Positions 1 to 7,300 of a stretch of DNA of 62,661 nucleotides are shown in pieces. The DNA comes from an uncultured Pelagibacteraceae bacterium (GTDB lineage Bacteria > Pseudomonadota > Alphaproteobacteria > Pelagibacterales > Pelagibacteraceae), in contig CACJBA010000005.1 in the NCBI GenBank assembly GCA_902591535.1, positions 1-62,661 of the forward strand, written 5' to 3'. The notes under the pieces are model-generated. The model saw nothing but the letters and a program-made list of their open reading frames with translations. It had not been told where the DNA came from and ran no database searches. The stretch's first letter is position 1, and each line of letters opens with the position of its first letter. A program made the position numbers and the translations under genes.

Positions 1-16
1 ATTAGAATGTATTTTT

Positions 17-22
17 AAGGAG
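17..22 (+). promoter_or_regulatory. Shine-Dalgarno site
   Basis: AAGGAG lies eight bases before the ATG at 31. It is one of the few clear ribosome binding sites in the window and supports that start. Confidence 0.7.
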
Positions 23-30
23 ATAATTTA

Positions 31-453
31 ATGAGTGATGATTTTAAAAAAGAATATTTAAATGTGGATATCGTGGATCTCAAAAATAAATTTGAAGATA
101 AAAGAGGTTTTATCCAACCGTTATGTGATTTAAATATGAAAAGTGCTTCATTAATTTATACAAAACCAGATCAATGGAGGGCAAATCATTACCATAAAAA
201 AGATTGGCACTTTATATACGTGATTAAAGGTGAATTTGAATATTATTTTAGAAGAACAAATTCTAATGAAAAAATTAAAAAAAAAATTGTAAAAGTAAAT
301 GAGTTACTTTTTACAGGGCCAATGATAGATCATGCTATGCTTTATACCAAAGAAACTGAAATTTTGGTTATGAGCAAAAATCCTAGGGATCAAAAAACTT
401 ATGAAGAAGACACGGTAAGAATAGATTTCATGGATCATACTAAAAGATTCTAA
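31..453 (+). CDS. RmlC-like cupin, sugar epimerase-like
   Basis: A 140-residue single-domain protein with cupin-style histidines (H53, H55, H60 and H101) and the strand-rich layout of dTDP-4-keto-sugar 3,5-epimerases and WxcM/FdtA-type 3,4-ketoisomerases. Proteins of this group isomerise 4-keto-6-deoxy nucleotide sugars in the cytoplasm. The start is fixed by the AAGGAG site at 17-22. The stop is one base before the TTG start of the C-methyltransferase, so the two are probably co-translated, as in pathways to C-methylated deoxysugars. Which carbon it acts on cannot be told from sequence. The family call is fairly safe; the substrate is not. Confidence 0.7.
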   Translation: MSDDFKKEYLNVDIVDLKNKFEDKRGFIQPLCDLNMKSASLIYTKPDQWRANHYHKKDWHFIYVIKGEFEYYFRRTNSNEKIKKKIVKVNELLFTGPMIDHAMLYTKETEILVMSKNPRDQKTYEEDTVRIDFMDHTKRF

Positions 454-454
454 A

Positions 455-1705
455 TTGAATAAAAATTTTATCCAAAGAAAAAAATGTGTTTTATGTGAAA
501 GCAAAAAGCTTAAAAAAGTTTTAAATTTTAAAAAAACACCCCTGGCAAATTCATATGTAAAATTTCCAAATAATTATGAAAGGCATTATCCGTTAAAATG
601 TATTTTATGTAAAGATTGTAAACATCTTCAATTACAGCACTTGGTTAATCCTTCATTGCTTTTTGAAGACTACATGTATGTAAGTGGAACTTCTCCAGTT
701 TTAAAAAAACATTTTGAAAATTATTTTAAAAAAATAAAAAAAATAAAAAAAATTAACAAAAAAAAGGATAAGATTTTAGACATCGCTTGTAACGATGGTA
801 CTTTTTTAAATTTTTTTAAAAAAGATAAATTTAACAATGTAGTAGGTATTGAGCCTGCAAAAAATTTAAGACATTTAAATAAAAAGAAGAAAATTGATAT
901 TAATACAGAATTTTTTAATTATAAAAATAGTTTTAAATTCAAAAAAAAATATAAAAGTTTTAAAATTATTACTGCAAACAATGTATTTGCACATGTGCCG
1001 AATTTAAAAGATTTTGCTCTAGGAGTTAAAAATATACTTTCAGAAGATGGATTATTTATTTTTGAAGTATCTTATTTACTTGATGTTATTAAAAAACTTA
1101 CTTTTGATACAATTTACCATGAACACATGTCATATCATTCATTAAAACCTCTAATTAATTTTTTTAATTCAATTAACTTAGAAGTAATTGATTTTGATTT
1201 AGTAGAAGCTCAAGGAGGTTCGATTAGAGTTTTTGTTACACATAAAGGATCTATGCCTGTTAAAAAAAAAAAAATAAAAAAACAGTTACAAATAGAAAAA
1301 AATTATGGATTGTTTAATGAAAAAAAATATTTAGATTTCTTTAAAAGAATAATTAATCAAAAAAAAAAAATAAAAAAATTAATTGATAAAAATTTGAGTA
1401 AAAACAAAATTATTGTTGGGTATGGTGCTCCTGCAAAAGTGACTACATTTTGTCATGTTTTTAACTTAGGAAAAAAAAACATAAAGCTAATTGTTGATGA
1501 CAATGATCTTAAACAAAACAAATTCACACCTGGTAAAAATATAAAAATAATTAATTTTAATCAATTAATGAAAATAGATTTTGATTTTATTATTATTTTA
1601 GCATGGAATTTTTCGTCTCCCATTATAAAAAAACTTAAACAAAACATTAAAGATAGAAATTACAAAATAATTATACCTTTTCCAAAATTGAAAATTATTA
1701 ATTAA
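455..1705 (+). CDS. Nucleotide-sugar C-methyltransferase
   Basis: A 416-residue protein with the three-part layout of TylC3/NovU-type sugar C-methyltransferases. A Cys-rich zinc-binding N-terminus has C11-x2-C14 and C49, C52, C55. A SAM-binding Rossmann core carries ILDIACNDG at about 107-115. The C-terminal domain has a GYGAPAKVTTF stretch near 320. Members add a methyl group to a carbon of a keto-deoxysugar nucleotide. The start is TTG, one base after the upstream cupin stop, giving tight coupling. The gene contains 13-A and 12-A runs (1262-1274 and 1359-1370) that encode lysines and are potential slippage sites. It converges with the next gene and overlaps its end by 8 bp. Confidence 0.85.
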   Translation: MNKNFIQRKKCVLCESKKLKKVLNFKKTPLANSYVKFPNNYERHYPLKCILCKDCKHLQLQHLVNPSLLFEDYMYVSGTSPVLKKHFENYFKKIKKIKKINKKKDKILDIACNDGTFLNFFKKDKFNNVVGIEPAKNLRHLNKKKKIDINTEFFNYKNSFKFKKKYKSFKIITANNVFAHVPNLKDFALGVKNILSEDGLFIFEVSYLLDVIKKLTFDTIYHEHMSYHSLKPLINFFNSINLEVIDFDLVEAQGGSIRVFVTHKGSMPVKKKKIKKQLQIEKNYGLFNEKKYLDFFKRIINQKKKIKKLIDKNLSKNKIIVGYGAPAKVTTFCHVFNLGKKNIKLIVDDNDLKQNKFTPGKNIKIINFNQLMKIDFDFIIILAWNFSSPIIKKLKQNIKDRNYKIIIPFPKLKIIN

Positions 1706-2411
1706 AAATTCTATCTAATATGATCCTTTTAAGTGCATAAATTCCAACTATCCAGGTGTTCTTTTTTCCTTCTGCAAATGATCTATTACTATAATCAATT
1801 TCTATTTGTCCAATATTTTTAGTTCTCTTAATTAATTGATTTATCATACTAAAATCATACTCGAATCTTTCTCCATTTATCTTTAAACTTTGCAAGATTG
1901 GTGTTTTAATTAATCGATAACAAGTGCATACATCTTTTAATCTGGTAAAGTAAAGAATATTAGTTAGAAAACTTAAACTAAGAACTGCAATTTTATGAAA
2001 TATAAAATATGCACTATAGATTTTTGTCTCTTTTAGTTTTCTGTATCCTAAAACAGCATCATGATTATTTTTTACAGCTAGCTCTAGTAAAGAATTTATA
2101 TTTTCAATATTATATTCAAGATCAGCATCTTGAATTACTGTAAAATCACCATCACAAAGTGGTATTGCTATTTTTTGGGAATCTCCTTTTCCTAAATTTT
2201 TATTTTTATAAATAAAAATATCACTTTTGAAAATTTCACTAGTTTCTAACTTTTTTAACAATTCTTTTGATCCATCATTTGAATTATCATCTACTACTAA
2301 TAATTGACTTGAATAATTTTCATATAATTTAAGTTTTTTTAGTTTATGCAAAACAATAGACACTGTATTAAATTCGTTATAAACAGGAATTATTATAGAC
2401 AACTTTTTCAT
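1698..2411 (-). CDS. GT2 glycosyltransferase, DPM1-like
   Basis: A 237-residue GT-A fold transferase. It has the N-terminal SIIIPVYNE start, DDNSNDGS at 41-48 and the metal-binding QDADLEY at 94-100, as in dolichol/polyprenyl-phosphate sugar synthases. The C-terminus ends in the basic amphipathic stretch usual for cytosolic soluble members, and there are no membrane segments. It probably moves a sugar from a nucleotide to polyprenyl phosphate or to a growing glycan. The start codon lies only 2 bp from that of the divergent oxidoreductase at 2414, so any promoter must sit inside the neighbouring gene. Confidence 0.85.
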   Translation of the reverse strand: MKKLSIIIPVYNEFNTVSIVLHKLKKLKLYENYSSQLLVVDDNSNDGSKELLKKLETSEIFKSDIFIYKNKNLGKGDSQKIAIPLCDGDFTVIQDADLEYNIENINSLLELAVKNNHDAVLGYRKLKETKIYSAYFIFHKIAVLSLSFLTNILYFTRLKDVCTCYRLIKTPILQSLKINGERFEYDFSMINQLIKRTKNIGQIEIDYSNRSFAEGKKNTWIVGIYALKRIILDRIFN

Positions 2412-2413
2412 TT

Positions 2414-3274
2414 ATGAACTACCATCTTATAGTGGGTTTTGGCAAATGGTCAAAAAAAAATCTAAAGTATTTAAAAAGCAAAAAAAAACTATCTAAAATT
2501 ATAATTAAAACCCGTCATAATTATATTTACCCAAATGGAAAAATAATTGATAAAAGTGATTTAAAAAAAATTCTCAATAAAATATACTCGGTACATATAT
2601 GCACTCCTGTAGATAGCCATTTTGAGTATTTAAAAAAATTTGAATCTTTTAAAAAAGTAATTGTTGAAAAACCAATTGTTAAAAAAAAAATACAACTTTT
2701 ATCTTTAAAAAAAATATATAAAAACAAATCACTTATCGTAAATTATATTGATACATTTAATCCACTTATAGATAAAATAAAAAATTATACCAAAAAAAAT
2801 AATATTAATAAAATTGTCCTGAACTATTCAAAAAGAAAAATTTATTATAAAAAAAAATATGATTTTGCTGAAGATTGGCTTGATCATCCACTGTCACTGA
2901 TTTTATTATTTTTTAAAAAATTTAATAAATTAGAAATTCAAAAAAATTTAATTAACAAAAAAAATAATTTATATAATCAAACAATTGTTATAAAATATAA
3001 ATACTCAAGGTTTGAAATTTTTATAAACATTAATACTACAAAAAAAACTCAAAGAAATATGCAAATTTTCTGTAATAAAAATAATTTTATTTTTAATTTT
3101 AATCAAAATTCTTTGTATAAGAATCGTTCAAAAATATTTAAATCAAATCTTAGTAGTTTTGATGTGTTTTATAAATTTTTAAAAACAGACTTCGGTAAAT
3201 CTTTACAAAACTATAAATTTCACGAAAAAATATTTAATGAAAAACAAAAAATAATAAAAATTTTAAAACAATAA
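2414..3274 (+). CDS. Gfo/Idh/MocA-like oxidoreductase
   Basis: A 286-residue protein, short for the roughly 330-residue family. It starts with a Rossmann strand and glycine motif (LIVGFGKWS). The nucleotide-fold marker HICTPVDSH is at 61-69 and the diagnostic EKP is at 85-87. Family members are NAD(P)-dependent sugar or nucleotide-sugar oxidoreductases. The protein is extremely lysine/asparagine-rich. It sits head to head with the GT2 gene at 1698-2411, with 2 bp between start codons, which suggests a shared sugar pathway. The substrate is unknown. Confidence 0.7.
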   Translation: MNYHLIVGFGKWSKKNLKYLKSKKKLSKIIIKTRHNYIYPNGKIIDKSDLKKILNKIYSVHICTPVDSHFEYLKKFESFKKVIVEKPIVKKKIQLLSLKKIYKNKSLIVNYIDTFNPLIDKIKNYTKKNNINKIVLNYSKRKIYYKKKYDFAEDWLDHPLSLILLFFKKFNKLEIQKNLINKKNNLYNQTIVIKYKYSRFEIFININTTKKTQRNMQIFCNKNNFIFNFNQNSLYKNRSKIFKSNLSSFDVFYKFLKTDFGKSLQNYKFHEKIFNEKQKIIKILKQ

Positions 3275-3352
3275 CTATTTTTTTTCAATTAACTAGATTG
3301 TATTCTGGGGTTAAAATAGCGAATATCTTGAGTGCAAGGGGTAAATCGACCC

Positions 3353-4051
3353 TTAAATCTTAAATTTAGATTTATTACTATCAACTAAAAAGGCTTTTAC
3401 TGTTTCTTTTGTAAGTTCATTAAATGATTTTCCAAATTTTTCTATTTTTTCTATAATTGCTGGTGGGACTGTTATAATTTGACAACCCAATTGTTTGGCT
3501 TGTAAATAATTATAAGGCTCACGAACACTTGCCCATAATATTTCAACATTTTTAAACCTTCGAGCCATTTTAATACTTTTAATAAATTCTGGAACTGGAT
3601 CTTTACCAGTATCGCCTGCTCTACCTGCAAAAATTGAAATAATTACTTTTGTTTTTTTGTTAATTAATTTTAAAATCTTTTCAGTTTGTCTTGCTGTATA
3701 AACAGCAGTGATATTTAATTTAATATTCTGACTATTAAGTTCTTTAATTACTTTTGCTGAAAAAATATTCTTTGAATTTACGACTGGCACCTTTACATAA
3801 ACATTTTTACCCCAAGAACTTATTGTTTTTCCTTGCTCAATCATTGATTTATGATTATCAGCAAATACTTCAAAGGAGATGGGTTTGTTTTTACAGGTTT
3901 TGAGTATTTCTTTTGAGTAAGATTTATAATCTTTAGCACCTGCTTTTCTCATTAAGCTTGGGTTAGTCGTGAAACCTTTTACAATTTTTTTCTTATTAAA
4001 TTTTTTAATTGTTGCCAAATCTGCAATGTCACAAAAAATTTTAGTACTCAT
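3353..4051 (-). CDS. tal: Transaldolase, small TalC/Fsa type
   Basis: A 232-residue TIM-barrel protein matching the short transaldolase/fructose-6-phosphate aldolase family. It has the N-terminal FCDIADLATI, GFTTNPSLM at about 26-34 and the Schiff-base lysine K87 in VYVKVPV. The C-terminal half has SIFAGRAGDTG. It interconverts sedoheptulose-7-P plus glyceraldehyde-3-P with erythrose-4-P plus fructose-6-P in the cytosolic pentose phosphate pathway. Sequence alone does not cleanly separate transaldolase from F6P aldolase activity. It begins 5 bp after the pntB stop and is probably the last gene of the 5S-rpmJ-pnt unit. Confidence 0.85.
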   Translation of the reverse strand: MSTKIFCDIADLATIKKFNKKKIVKGFTTNPSLMRKAGAKDYKSYSKEILKTCKNKPISFEVFADNHKSMIEQGKTISSWGKNVYVKVPVVNSKNIFSAKVIKELNSQNIKLNITAVYTARQTEKILKLINKKTKVIISIFAGRAGDTGKDPVPEFIKSIKMARRFKNVEILWASVREPYNYLQAKQLGCQIITVPPAIIEKIEKFGKSFNELTKETVKAFLVDSNKSKFKI

Positions 4052-4056
4052 TTTAT

Positions 4057-5457
4057 CTATAAATTCTTAGTAATGTCTTCAGTCATTTTTTTCGCATCAG
4101 CAAACAACATCAAAGTATTTTCTTTATAAAATAGGTCATTATCAATTCCCGCATAACCAGGCGATAAACTTCTTTTTACAAATAAAACAGATTTGCATTT
4201 TTCAACATCTAAAACTGGCATTCCATATATCGGACTCTGTGGATCTGTTTTTGCAACAGGGTTTGTTACATCATTAGCACCTATGACAAATGCTACATCT
4301 GCATTTGCAAAGTCGTTATTAATCTCTTCTAATTCAAATACTTCATCATATGGAACATTGGCCTCTGCTAATAAAACATTCATATGTCCAGGCATTCTTC
4401 CTGCAACAGGATGAATGGCATAAGAAACTTTGATATCGTTTTTTTTCAAAGTATCTACCATTTCTCTAAGAGCGTGTTGGGCCTGAGCAACAGCCATTCC
4501 ATACCCAGGAACAATTATAACTGATGAAGCGTTCTTCATTAAAAAAGCAGCGTCATCTGCATTTCCACTTTTTACTGGTCGCTGTTCTTTAATTGAACTA
4601 CTAGTTGTATCATCGGTTGCTCCAAAACCACCTAAAATTACATTAAAGAAAGAGCGATTCATGCCTTTGCACATTATATATGATAAAATTGCTCCCGAAG
4701 ATCCGACAAGAGCTCCGGTAATAATCAAAGCTGTATTTTCTAATGTAAATCCGATTCCTGCAGCAGCCCAACCAGAATATGAATTAAGCATTGAAATAAC
4801 TACCGGCATATCCGCTCCACCGATTGGAATAATTAAAAGAAAACCAATTAAGAAAGAAACTGCTAATAATATCCAAAATAAATTAGATGATTGAGATGAA
4901 CATAGTAAATAAATTATAACAACTATTGAAATTAAAATTATTGCATTTAGAGGATGTTGGCCTTTGAATGTAATTGGTGAACCAGACATTATGCCTTGTA
5001 ATTTTAAGAAGGCAATTACTGAGCCAGAAAATGTTATAGCTCCAACCGCAGCACCTATGGACATCTCTATTAAACTTCCAAGTTTTATATTACCTGGTGA
5101 TCCAAGATTAAATGCTTCAGGGTTTAAAAAAGCAGAAATTGCAACAAAGACTGCAGCAAGTCCAACCAAACTATGAAATCCAGCAACCAATTCTGGCATT
5201 GCTGTCATTGGTATTCTATAAGCAATAAACGCACCAATTGAACCGCCTACTAAAATAAATATTAATACAAATATAAATCCAGTAGAAAAATTACCTGTAG
5301 ATAGAAATGTTACTGTTATAGCTATAACCATTCCTAAAATACCAAACAAATTACCTTGTCTTGATGTTTCAGGTGACGACAATCCTCTTAATGCAAGGAT
5401 AAACAAAACGCCTGAAACTAAATAAAATATTGCGGATAAATTTGCTGAAATCATCAT
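4057..5457 (-). CDS. pntB: NAD(P) transhydrogenase subunit beta
   Basis: A 466-residue integral membrane subunit of the proton-translocating transhydrogenase. About nine hydrophobic helices fill the first 270 residues. The NADP(H)-binding dIII domain follows, with GYGMAVAQAQHALREM, HPVAGRMPGHMNVLLAE and GANDVTNPVA. The enzyme reduces NADP+ with NADH using the proton gradient. The start overlaps the pntAb stop in an ATGA arrangement. Together with two separate alpha polypeptides this is the three-subunit form common in alphaproteobacteria. The gene is visibly less A/T-skewed than the glycan genes, as expected for core DNA. Confidence 0.97.
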   Translation of the reverse strand: MMISANLSAIFYLVSGVLFILALRGLSSPETSRQGNLFGILGMVIAITVTFLSTGNFSTGFIFVLIFILVGGSIGAFIAYRIPMTAMPELVAGFHSLVGLAAVFVAISAFLNPEAFNLGSPGNIKLGSLIEMSIGAAVGAITFSGSVIAFLKLQGIMSGSPITFKGQHPLNAIILISIVVIIYLLCSSQSSNLFWILLAVSFLIGFLLIIPIGGADMPVVISMLNSYSGWAAAGIGFTLENTALIITGALVGSSGAILSYIMCKGMNRSFFNVILGGFGATDDTTSSSIKEQRPVKSGNADDAAFLMKNASSVIIVPGYGMAVAQAQHALREMVDTLKKNDIKVSYAIHPVAGRMPGHMNVLLAEANVPYDEVFELEEINNDFANADVAFVIGANDVTNPVAKTDPQSPIYGMPVLDVEKCKSVLFVKRSLSPGYAGIDNDLFYKENTLMLFADAKKMTEDITKNL

Positions 5458-5762
5458 TTATCCTTTTTCTTTTTTTTATACATTGCTAACATTCTTTGAG
5501 TTACAAGGAATCCGCCAAAAATATTAATAGCAGCTAAAGCTATTGCTAAAAAACCAAAAATACTTGAGGTATTAAAAACACTTTCAGAATTTCCAGATAA
5601 ACCTGCAATGATTGCACCAACAATAATAACTGAGGATATTGCATTTGTAACAGACATTAAAGGAGTATGTAAAGATGGGGTAACGCTCCAAACAACATAA
5701 TATCCTACAAATATTGATAGGATAAATATACTTAGTCTAAATATTAAAGGGTCTATTTCCAT
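5454..5762 (-). CDS. pntAb: NAD(P) transhydrogenase subunit alpha part 2
   Basis: A 102-residue membrane protein with three hydrophobic segments and the conserved YYVVWSVTPSLHTPLMSVTNAISS stretch of the PntA C-terminal domain (shown in part: PSLHTPLMSVTNAIS). In the split-subunit enzyme it forms the membrane dII part together with PntB. It starts 4 bp after the pntAa stop and overlaps pntB by 4 bp (ATGA), so the three are co-translated. Confidence 0.95.
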   Translation of the reverse strand: MEIDPLIFRLSIFILSIFVGYYVVWSVTPSLHTPLMSVTNAISSVIIVGAIIAGLSGNSESVFNTSSIFGFLAIALAAINIFGGFLVTQRMLAMYKKKKKDK

Positions 5763-5765
5763 AAC

Positions 5766-6854
5766 TTATTTTATTAATGTTTTTTCTATAATTTCATCTT
5801 CTAAATTAATATTTATCTTTTTATTTTCTTTATCAAATAAATTATCAACAAAATTAAAAAGATTTTTTGCATATAAACTTGAAGCAGAAATTGGTAACTT
5901 ATTAAGAATATTACTTTCACCCATTATTCTGACACCATTATTTACAACAATTTTATCAACCTCAGTAAATGCAGTATTGCCTCCTTGAATTGCAGCTAAA
6001 TCATATATTACTGATCCAGCTTGCATGTTATTCACCATATTTTCTTTAATTATTAAAGGTGCCTTTTTTCCTGGTATTAAAGCTGTACAAATTACAATAT
6101 CAATTTTTTTTAAAGTCTCAGATAACAATTCCTCTTGTTTTTTTTTAAAATCATCTGAAGCCTCTTTTGCATACCCTCCTTCTGTCTCTAAATTTTCTGA
6201 ACCCTCTACAGAAAGAAACTTGCCACCTAAACTCTCGACTTGCTCTTTTGAAGCCATTCTAACATCAGTAGCAAAAACAATTGCTCCCATCCTCTTTGCT
6301 GTTGCTATTGCTTGAAGACCAGCAACACCTGCACCAACAACTAAAACCTTTGCAGCGGGTACAGTGCCAGCCGCTGTCATCATCATTGGTATAGCCTTTT
6401 CAAAATTTGCAAAAGACTCAATAACTGCTTTATACCCAGCTAAATTAGCTTGAGAGGAAAGAATATCCATAGATTGCGCTCTTGTAATTCTTGGAAGTAA
6501 TTCTAAAGAAAAAAGATTAATTTTTTTTTTTGCTAAAGATTGTAGTTTTTCTCTATTTTCATAAGGATTTAAAACACCTATTAATGTTTGATTTTCTCTA
6601 ATGTTTGAAATCTTATCATCCGTCAATATTCCAAGTTGAACTATTATGTCTGAGGAATTTAAAACTTCAATTTCATCTTTAGAAATTTTCGCACCCAATT
6701 CTATATATTGTTCATCTTTTATTCCGAGATGAAGGCCATAATTTTCGCTTAAAAGTATTTCAAATCCTAGAGATGTATATTTTTTTACTATTTCTGGTGT
6801 TACAGAAATTCTTTTTTCAAATGCTTGATTTTCTAAAATAGAACCAATTCTCAT
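5766..6854 (-). CDS. pntAa: NAD(P) transhydrogenase subunit alpha part 1
   Basis: The soluble dI NAD(H)-binding subunit, 362 residues if started at the ATG at 6854. There the protein opens with the family N-terminus MRIGSILENQAFEKRISVTP. The frame stays open 23 codons further upstream to 6923, but that extension would run into the upstream small cytochrome oxidase gene and is not family-like, so I take 6854. The dinucleotide fold is seen in VLVVGAGVAGLQAIATAKRMGA. It is followed by pntAb and pntB to make the full proton-pumping complex. Confidence 0.93.
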   Translation of the reverse strand: MRIGSILENQAFEKRISVTPEIVKKYTSLGFEILLSENYGLHLGIKDEQYIELGAKISKDEIEVLNSSDIIVQLGILTDDKISNIRENQTLIGVLNPYENREKLQSLAKKKINLFSLELLPRITRAQSMDILSSQANLAGYKAVIESFANFEKAIPMMMTAAGTVPAAKVLVVGAGVAGLQAIATAKRMGAIVFATDVRMASKEQVESLGGKFLSVEGSENLETEGGYAKEASDDFKKKQEELLSETLKKIDIVICTALIPGKKAPLIIKENMVNNMQAGSVIYDLAAIQGGNTAFTEVDKIVVNNGVRIMGESNILNKLPISASSLYAKNLFNFVDNLFDKENKKININLEDEIIEKTLIK

Positions 6855-6865
6855 ATAAGAAAAGT

Positions 6866-6976
6866 TTATAACAAGAACAATGCCATAAGAACTAAAACTG
6901 TAATCACAGCGACAGTTCCCCACAGCACAAATTTAGTAAAATTATTCCATGTATTTTTATGGTCCTGATTATCCAT
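6866..6976 (-). CDS. aa3-type cytochrome c oxidase subunit IV
   Basis: A 36-codon gene that I translated by hand. Its protein begins MDNQDHKNTWNNFTKF and continues into a single hydrophobic helix ending ALFLL. This short hydrophilic head followed by one membrane segment matches the tiny bacterial aa3 oxidase subunit IV family (COX4_pro_2), which includes a TW-x2-F-x-KF style motif. It would sit in the inner membrane beside the aa3 oxidase core. It lies 4 bp after rpmJ and 11 bp before pntAa. No oxidase core subunit is nearby. The small size makes the family call moderately confident. Confidence 0.75.
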   Translation of the reverse strand: MDNQDHKNTWNNFTKFVLWGTVAVITVLVLMALFLL

Positions 6977-6980
6977 AAAA

Positions 6981-7106
6981 TTACTTTTGTCTTGCTTTGA
7001 ATTTTGGATTTGTTTTATTTATAACGTACACACGTCCTCTTCTTCTCACCAATTTTGAATTGAGATCTCTTTTTTTAATTGATTTTAAAGAACTTTTAAT
7101 TTTCAT
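6981..7106 (-). CDS. rpmJ: 50S ribosomal protein L36
   Basis: A 41-codon gene that I translated by hand: [14 protein letters not shown] at the start, then [22 protein letters not shown] before the last lysine (the motif here is [16 protein letters not shown]). It is the zinc-free L36 form with the typical KIKSSLKS head and KFKARQ tail. It starts 12 bases after the end of the 5S rRNA and is followed by the cytochrome oxidase peptide 4 bp later. A ribosomal protein directly behind an rRNA gene suggests read-through transcription from the 5S promoter. Confidence 0.93.
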   Translation of the reverse strand: MKIKSSLKSIKKRDLNSKLVRRRGRVYVINKTNPKFKARQK

Positions 7107-7118
7107 AAATTTTTTTTA

Positions 7119-7235
7119 GCCTGGCAATGTCCTACTCTTCCATGTCTTAAGACAAAGTACCATTGGCGCTGAAAGGCTTGACTTCCGAGTTCGGAATGGG
7201 ATCGGGTATTACACTTTCGCAATAATCACCAGGCA
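7119..7235 (-). rRNA. rrf: 5S ribosomal RNA
   Basis: The reverse strand carries a full 5S sequence. The 5' end TGCCTGGTGATTATTGCG pairs with the 3' end ATTGCCAGGC to make helix I. The universally conserved internal block CCGATCCCATTCCGAACTCG lies between. The length is about 117 bases. No 23S or 16S gene precedes it on its strand. Upstream is an O-antigen ligase, so the 5S gene is detached from the rest of the rRNA operon and must use its own promoter or distant read-through. Confidence 0.96.
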
Positions 7236-7300
7236 AAGCCTTTTACTTAAAAAAATTTAATTAGTAAAGAATAAAAAAATAATAAATATAATAACAATAT
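7236..7300 (-). promoter_or_regulatory. Probable 5S rRNA promoter spacer
   Basis: This 65-bp AT-rich spacer lies between the O-antigen ligase stop and the 5S 5' end. It is the only place for a dedicated promoter for the orphan 5S-rpmJ unit. On the minus strand it has TTATTATATTTATTA, which could hold a -10 box. AT-richness makes any single box call unreliable. Confidence 0.3.

Noticed and set aside
304..504. Minus-strand open frame over the cupin gene
   Set aside because: It is antisense to a well-supported family gene with its own ribosome site; no recognisable protein pattern. The same reasoning removes many frames antisense to pntB, asnB, wecA-region and NeuC genes.
3336..3354. AAGGG...CCCTT hairpin at the end of tal as a terminator
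   Set aside because: The stem is only five pairs, overlaps the stop codon and has no T-tract following on either strand.
6855..6923. Longer pntAa start at 6923
   Set aside because: The added 23 residues do not resemble PntA and overlap the 36-codon cytochrome oxidase peptide on the same strand in another frame.
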